From contig JAMOQV010000043.1 of assembly GCA_027068615.1 (NCBI GenBank), positions 1-10,470 of the forward strand: a DNA stretch of 10,470 bases, written 5' to 3'. The notes below the pieces were generated by a model. It worked only from the letters and a program-made list of their open reading frames with translations, was not told the origin of the DNA and ran no database searches. This document shows positions 6,522-10,470 of the stretch, piece after piece. A program made the translations under genes and the position numbers. The stretch comes from Helicobacteraceae bacterium. Its GTDB lineage: Bacteria > Campylobacterota > Campylobacteria > Campylobacterales > Sulfurimonadaceae. The first letter of the stretch is position 1, and each line of letters opens with the position of its first letter.

Positions 6522-7915
6522 GAGCAGTTTTAAAAAATGGTATAGCAGTTTTTCATCCACAAGGCTTTTTAGATGGTAATTCAGCAGAAACTATGCTAAG
6601 TATAGAAGATATAAAGGCTACTGAAAAATTAGAAACTGATTTAGTTTTAGTATCTTTAAAAAAAGTTATATTTTTCAATAAAAATGGACTTGAAACTTTT
6701 GTAAGGATGCTAACAAAAGTAAGAAAATCAACTCAAGCAAGAATAGGCTTTTGTGATTATGATACAAAAAAGTTTAACTCTATAATAAACTTTTTTAAAG
6801 ATGATCTATCTTTTTCACTTTTTAATACAATAGATACAGCATCACTTTTTGCATCAAACTTTAAAAATCAAAAAAAGAATGCTCTAGTCTATAGTGAAAA
6901 TAAAAGTCAGCGTTCAGTTATGGCGATAGAGTTGCACAACTATGGACACAATCCAATAATTGCTCAATCAAAAGAGGAATTTGAAGAAAAAAAGAAAAAT
7001 GCAAAAACTTATGATGTTATAATAGAAAACAGCTATATGGGCTGTATGGAAAATGGTAATATAGTTGCTAAAGTAAGTAGTAACGCAATCATATACAATA
7101 TATCATCTTTTTTGGATGCAAGTATCTCAAATAACTTCAATATCTACTATCATAACAATTCATTAAAAGCTGGTTTTAGACTGTTTATATTTGAAGCTTA
7201 TCAAGTTATAAATATGAATGTGCATGCTATGAATTTCTTTTCAAAACTTGCTTCAGCTGCAGCTGAATACAATGCAACAATATGCTTTGTAGGTCTATCA
7301 AAGGATAAAATAACACAAAAATTTTATGAGACATTAGAAGACTCTGGAATTATGTTTTTTGAGCAATTAGATACTATATTGGATGATAAAAAACTTTTAG
7401 CTGAGCTTGGTGCTTCTACAGCAACAAATACAAAAGATAAAAGATCTTTAAATAAAGCTATGATAACTCAACTACCTAGCTTTATAGAAGCTACCGTAGA
7501 TACTATAAAAATGATGACAAACGCTGAAGCTAAAAAAGAGTCTGCTTCTATATATACAATTAAAATTCAAGAAGTTGAAGATAAGATAGCAAGTAGTATA
7601 GGTTTTTATGGTGATATAGATGGGATGGTTATACTTGTATTTCCAAATAATATAGCTAAAAAAGCTTGTGAGCTTCTAATAGGTGAAGAAACAGATGATA
7701 AAGAACTCATAATGGACGCACTAGGAGAGTTTGTAAATATTATAGGTGGTAAGATAAAATCTCTCTTAGCAGATAATGATATAAGAGTAAAAATAACTCT
7801 ACCTAGAACATACAATGAAGTAAGTGAACTTTTAACAGTAGCAGATAATCGCAAAGGTGTTCAGGTTGATTTGACATTTGATGGGGATAAATTTTCTTTT
7901 TTCTTAACTAGATAA
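6518..7915 (+). CDS. Multidomain signalling protein with STAS-like and CheX phosphatase domains
   Basis: This 465-residue cytoplasmic protein appears to combine four regions. Residues 1-112 look STAS-like. Residues 120-200 resemble a response-regulator receiver without the key acids: the beta-1 pair is SE (126-127), and the phosphoacceptor position in YDVIIEN (165-171) is Glu or Asn. Residues 215-290 look like a second STAS domain. Residues 315-465 form a CheX domain of the CheC/CheX/FliY type, which dephosphorylates CheY-like proteins. The catalytic signature D-xxx-E-xx-N is intact (D400, E404, N407), with the expected proline P429 about 22 residues on. Activity as a phosphatase for a CheY-type regulator is therefore plausible. 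The N-terminal domain calls are by fold pattern and are less certain. It is translationally coupled to the HDOD gene upstream. No chemotaxis genes are adjacent, so the partner is unknown. Confidence 0.72.
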   Translation: MRAVLKNGIAVFHPQGFLDGNSAETMLSIEDIKATEKLETDLVLVSLKKVIFFNKNGLETFVRMLTKVRKSTQARIGFCDYDTKKFNSIINFFKDDLSFSLFNTIDTASLFASNFKNQKKNALVYSENKSQRSVMAIELHNYGHNPIIAQSKEEFEEKKKNAKTYDVIIENSYMGCMENGNIVAKVSSNAIIYNISSFLDASISNNFNIYYHNNSLKAGFRLFIFEAYQVINMNVHAMNFFSKLASAAAEYNATICFVGLSKDKITQKFYETLEDSGIMFFEQLDTILDDKKLLAELGASTATNTKDKRSLNKAMITQLPSFIEATVDTIKMMTNAEAKKESASIYTIKIQEVEDKIASSIGFYGDIDGMVILVFPNNIAKKACELLIGEETDDKELIMDALGEFVNIIGGKIKSLLADNDIRVKITLPRTYNEVSELLTVADNRKGVQVDLTFDGDKFSFFLTR

Positions 7916-7926
7916 AAGTAGCACTT

Positions 7927-7935
7927 TGTTATAAT
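7927..7935 (+). promoter_or_regulatory. Promoter of rpe-trpF-dnaQ
   Basis: TGTTATAAT at 7927-7935 is an extended -10, identical over 11 bases (TGTTATAATAA) to the one before the HDOD gene. No good -35 is seen. The transcript would start about 14 bases before the rpe ATG, just ahead of its AAGG ribosome binding site. Read-through from the CheX gene is also possible. Confidence 0.5.
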
Positions 7936-7955
7936 AACTCTAAAAAAGGTTTATA

Positions 7956-8600
7956 ATGATAAAAGTAGCTCCTAGTGTACTTAGTGCTGATTTTGGAAAT
8001 TTACAAAGAGATGTTGAGGCTATCTGCGATGCAGGTTGTGATTTGGTTCATGTTGATGTTATGGATGGGCATTTTGTACCAAACTTAACTATAGGACCTG
8101 TTGTTGTCTCTTCTATAGCAAAATGTGCTACAAAACCACTAGACATACATCTTATGGTTGAAAACAACACTTTTTTTGTTGACCTTTTTGCTCCACTAAA
8201 ACCAGAATATATATCTTTTCATATAGAGGAGGAAAAACACCCTCACCGTCTTATACAAAAGATTCGCTCTTTAGGTATAAAACCTGCCATAGTTTTAAAC
8301 CCTCACACACCAGCTGAAGCCGTTGAGTATCTTTTAAAAGACTTAGATATGGTTTTACTTATGAGTGTAAACCCAGGTTTTGGAGGGCAGAGTTTTATCG
8401 ACACTGTGATAGAAAAAGCTTCAAGATTAAATGCTCTAAGAAATAAAATAAATCCAGATTGTCTTATAGAGGTTGATGGTGGAGTAAGTGATAAAAATAT
8501 AAAATCACTTAAAAATGTTGGTGTTGATGTTGTTGTAGCTGGTAGCTATGTATTTAACCACTCTAGTAAAAAAGAGGCGATTGAGAGTTTACAAATCTAA
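7956..8600 (+). CDS. rpe: Ribulose-phosphate 3-epimerase
   Basis: This 214-residue (beta/alpha)8-barrel enzyme interconverts ribulose 5-phosphate and xylulose 5-phosphate in the pentose phosphate pathway and, in autotrophs using it, the Calvin cycle. Family signatures are APSVLSADFGNL (5-16), VHVDVMDGHFVPNLTIGP (31-48), DIHLMVE (63-69), MSVNPGFGGQ (136-145) and EVDGGV (172-177). The metal ligands are H32, D34, H65 and D174, with D34 and D174 as the acid-base pair. S8 is the usual substrate contact. The ATG has AAGG six bases upstream. Length is normal. The stop overlaps the trpF start by one base. Most Campylobacterota fix carbon by the reverse TCA cycle, so a pentose phosphate role is likelier. 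Confidence 0.97.
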   Translation: MIKVAPSVLSADFGNLQRDVEAICDAGCDLVHVDVMDGHFVPNLTIGPVVVSSIAKCATKPLDIHLMVENNTFFVDLFAPLKPEYISFHIEEEKHPHRLIQKIRSLGIKPAIVLNPHTPAEAVEYLLKDLDMVLLMSVNPGFGGQSFIDTVIEKASRLNALRNKINPDCLIEVDGGVSDKNIKSLKNVGVDVVVAGSYVFNHSSKKEAIESLQI

Positions 8601-9184
8601 TGCGAACAAAGATATGTGGAATCACCTCTTATGAGGATGCAATGGTTGCGATAAATGCAGGTGCTAATGCACTTGGATTTGTTTTTTATGAAAAATCACC
8701 CCGTTTTATATCACCTAAAGATGCCAAAGCCATTATAGAAAAACTTCCCCCTTTTGTTGAAAAAGTTGCACTTTTTGTAAATGAGGATGCAAAAACTATA
8801 AACTCATATATGAGATTATCAGATGCTACACTAGCTCAGATACATTTTGAAGCATCTGATGAACTCTATAATGAGTTAGAAGTACCTTTTATCAAAGTTA
8901 TACGAGCTAAAAGTAAAGAGGATATTTTAAAATACAGTGATGAGTATAGACTTATAGATGCTTACTGTGAAGCTTATGGTGGAGCTGGTAAAAGGATAAA
9001 TATAGAGTGGTTTGATGAAATAGAGTGTTCAAAAATTATCTTAGCTGGTGGACTTGATGCCTTAAATGTAGCATCACTTAAAAAGTATGGTTTTTATGGT
9101 GTTGATGTTAGTAGTGGTGTTGAAGCATCAAAAGGTATAAAAGATGCAAAAAAAGTAAAAGAGTTTATAAAAAATGCTAACTAA
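8600..9184 (+). CDS. trpF: Phosphoribosylanthranilate isomerase
   Basis: This 194-residue (beta/alpha)8-barrel enzyme carries out the Amadori rearrangement of phosphoribosylanthranilate to CdRP, the third step of tryptophan synthesis from chorismate. The catalytic base C6 lies in KICGIT (4-9). The general acid is D120 in LIDAYCEAYGGAGK. R35 in SPRFIS is the conserved arginine, and AGGL (149-152) with GVDVSSGVE (167-175) forms the phosphate-binding end of the barrel. Length is normal. It starts at a TAATG overlap with rpe and overlaps dnaQ by 11 bases, so it is tightly embedded in this operon. It stands apart from other trp genes, which must lie elsewhere if the pathway is complete. Confidence 0.95.
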   Translation: MRTKICGITSYEDAMVAINAGANALGFVFYEKSPRFISPKDAKAIIEKLPPFVEKVALFVNEDAKTINSYMRLSDATLAQIHFEASDELYNELEVPFIKVIRAKSKEDILKYSDEYRLIDAYCEAYGGAGKRINIEWFDEIECSKIILAGGLDALNVASLKKYGFYGVDVSSGVEASKGIKDAKKVKEFIKNAN

Positions 9185-9965
9185 ATACATAAATCTTGAT
9201 TCAAAAAGTTTACATAAACTTGCTACAAATGGACTTTGCAGACAAAGACTAAAAGAGCAGTTAGATTTTGGGGTAGATACTTCACTAGAAATTTTTAATA
9301 CCCAAGGTTTAGAGATAGTTAAAAATAAAGGATATTACTATTTCTCTACCAAATTTACCCCTTTAGAAGAAGCAGAATTTTGCATAGTAGATATTGAGAC
9401 AAATGGTTCAAAAGTTGGAGAGCATCAAATCATAGAGTTAGCTTGTGTTAAAGTAAAAAATGGAAAGATTATAGATAGATTTGAATCTCTTATAAAATGT
9501 GATAAAATCAATGAAGTTATAACAGAGTTAACAGGTATAACAGTTGAAGATACAAAAGATGCACCAACATTAAAAGAGGTACTTACAAAGTTTAGGGTAT
9601 TTTTAGGGAACTCTATATTTGTAGCTCATGATGTAAAGTTTGACTTTAGATTTATCGCTGATTCTTTTATAAGTATAGGTGAAGAAGCTATACTAAATCG
9701 CTATTTGTGTTCACTTGCACTAGCTGAAAGAACTGTTGAGTCTTACAGATATGCACTATCGTACCTAAACGATACATATAAACTAAATCCAAATCCTCAA
9801 CACCATCGTGCTATGAGTGATGTTTTAACCACTTATGGACTTTTTAAACTATCTATAAAAAACTGTACTGAAAGTATAAATAATGTAGAAGATTTAATAA
9901 AATTTTCCAAAGATGGAAAAAGACTAAAAAGACCTAAGTTTGACCCTTTGTCTGAAAAAGCTTAA
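9174..9965 (+). CDS. dnaQ: DNA polymerase III epsilon-type 3'-5' exonuclease
   Basis: This 263-residue protein carries a DEDDh exonuclease domain, most likely the proofreading subunit of the replicative polymerase. ExoI is IVDIETNG with D73 and E75; ExoII is VAHDVKFDFRF with D157; ExoIII is HHRAMSD with H211 and D216. All catalytic residues are present. An N-terminal stretch of about 65 residues precedes the domain and matches no domain I recognise; it may be a small helical module. The start ATG lies inside trpF in another frame (11-base overlap), implying coupled translation. Annotation as dnaQ agrees with my memory of dnaQ following rpe in C. jejuni. A general DEDDh exonuclease of other function remains possible because no clamp-binding motif was identified. 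Confidence 0.88.
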   Translation: MLTKYINLDSKSLHKLATNGLCRQRLKEQLDFGVDTSLEIFNTQGLEIVKNKGYYYFSTKFTPLEEAEFCIVDIETNGSKVGEHQIIELACVKVKNGKIIDRFESLIKCDKINEVITELTGITVEDTKDAPTLKEVLTKFRVFLGNSIFVAHDVKFDFRFIADSFISIGEEAILNRYLCSLALAERTVESYRYALSYLNDTYKLNPNPQHHRAMSDVLTTYGLFKLSIKNCTESINNVEDLIKFSKDGKRLKRPKFDPLSEKA

Positions 9966-9979
9966 AATTAAGCTTTTTC
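9954..9979. terminator. Bidirectional terminator between dnaQ and the pseudouridine synthase gene
   Basis: GAAAAAGCTTAA (9954-9965) and TTAAGCTTTTTC (9968-9979) pair perfectly over 12 bp around a 2-base loop. The right arm's T run and following TTTTTT serve the plus strand, and the mirrored T run serves the minus strand. Both converging genes end inside the stem: dnaQ TAA at 9963-9965 and the opposing stop at 9970-9968. Confidence 0.85.
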
Positions 9980-10470
9980 TTTTTTACTTACCTCTTTTAT
10001 AAACTTAGCAAGAGCAGAATACTCACTTCTACTTAAAAATCTAACTTTACCAGTTGGTAGGTTATTTAACTCAATCTCCGCAAAACTTAATCTTTTAAGG
10101 TCTGTTACTTCAGCTCCAAAGTGTGCAAAAAATCTTCTAAGTTCACGATTTTTACCCTCTGATATAGCTACTTTTAGTATAGAGTAGTTTGGTGTATTTT
10201 TCTGAATCTTATACCCTATAAAAGGTTTAAAAGTCATAGAAGTTACTTTTGAGAACTCATGACCACCAGCACTTGCATCTTCTAGTGTCATACCATTCAT
10301 CATAGCATTTTCCATATCCTGTGTGATTTCACCTTTTATCTTTATCTTATAAACCCTTTGTAGGTCTGAACCCATCAAAGCAGTAGCAACTTTTGAAGCA
10401 TCTGTAAGAAGTAAAAGCCCCTCAGAAGCATAATCAAGTCGCCCAATAGGGATATAATGTTTATACTCTT
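9968..10470 (-). CDS. RsuA/RluB-family rRNA pseudouridine synthase, 5' end outside the window
   Basis: The visible 166 C-terminal residues belong to a pseudouridine synthase that isomerises a uridine in ribosomal RNA. The frame stays open to the right edge, so the gene is partial and its start, with any S4 domain, lies beyond it. The catalytic motif GRLDYASEGLLLLTDASKVA is encoded at about 10444-10385, with the nucleophilic aspartate codon at 10435-10433. Further family segments are LQRVYKIKIKG and AISEGKNRELRRFF, then LKRLSFAEIELNNLPTGKVRFL. An apparent start at 10378 would delete the catalytic aspartate and is rejected. RluB (23S) and RsuA (16S) types cannot be told apart from this part alone, though RluB-like is the usual form in the phylum. 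It converges on dnaQ with a shared terminator. Confidence 0.92.
   Translation of the reverse strand, partial: EYKHYIPIGRLDYASEGLLLLTDASKVATALMGSDLQRVYKIKIKGEITQDMENAMMNGMTLEDASAGGHEFSKVTSMTFKPFIGYKIQKNTPNYSILKVAISEGKNRELRRFFAHFGAEVTDLKRLSFAEIELNNLPTGKVRFLSRSEYSALAKFIKEVSKKEKA

Noticed and set aside
7606..7854. Open frame on the minus strand opposite the CheX domain
   Set aside because: It is Ser-rich and opposes the conserved catalytic region of the real gene.
10376..10378. Start of the pseudouridine synthase at 10378 (TTG followed by ATG)
   Set aside because: The frame continues upstream without a stop and encodes the catalytic GRLD motif before this point, so the gene runs off the window.
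1..10470. tRNA, rRNA, CRISPR array, transposase or phage genes
   Set aside because: No cloverleaf, regularly spaced repeats, transposase motifs or terminal inverted repeats were found by reading. The only notable repeat is the 15-mer pair around the antitoxin.

Overview
The window is about 31% GC by eye, gene-dense, and free of RNA genes, insertion sequences and CRISPR arrays. It looks like chromosomal core DNA of a Campylobacterota (epsilonproteobacterial) species, probably a free-living Sulfurimonas- or Arcobacter-like organism. The phylum call rests on base composition, protein style and gene order. In particular, an rpmB gene beside an RCK potassium channel recalls Helicobacter pylori, and rpmB near rpe and dnaQ recalls Campylobacter jejuni. 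Both comparisons are from memory. The genus is a weak guess.

Layout from left to right. (1) A plus-strand pair: ppk1 (polyphosphate kinase, 20-2116) and a gamma-class carbonic anhydrase gene (2126-2653). (2) A small accessory island (about 2640-3076): an orphan Phd/YefM-type antitoxin gene on the minus strand, flanked by two near-identical hairpins sharing a 15-bp direct repeat. (3) A minus-strand operon from a shared divergent promoter region: rpmB (ribosomal protein L28), then a two-helix RCK potassium channel, then argJ (arginine biosynthesis). The last two use TTG starts, and argJ ends in a strong terminator. (4) A plus-strand signalling pair, 5718-7915: an HDOD protein overlapping by ATGA with a multidomain protein carrying STAS-like, degenerate receiver-like and CheX phosphatase regions. 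(5) A tight plus-strand operon rpe-trpF-dnaQ (7956-9965) with overlapping genes. (6) A convergent, window-truncated RsuA/RluB-type pseudouridine synthase gene (9968 to the right edge) sharing a bidirectional terminator with dnaQ.

Most genes are housekeeping: polyphosphate storage, CO2/bicarbonate chemistry, translation, K+ transport, arginine and tryptophan synthesis, pentose phosphate metabolism, proofreading and rRNA modification. The less ordinary parts are the HDOD/STAS-CheX module, whose input and output are unknown but which has an intact-looking CheX catalytic motif, and the orphan antitoxin between duplicated hairpins, which looks like a small insertion into a formerly shared convergent terminator. 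A further point is a good ribosome binding site inside the potassium channel gene that could yield a free RCK protein, as known for MthK. Hairpins that contain stop codons recur at four gene ends here. I did not find convincing evidence of a wholly new system.
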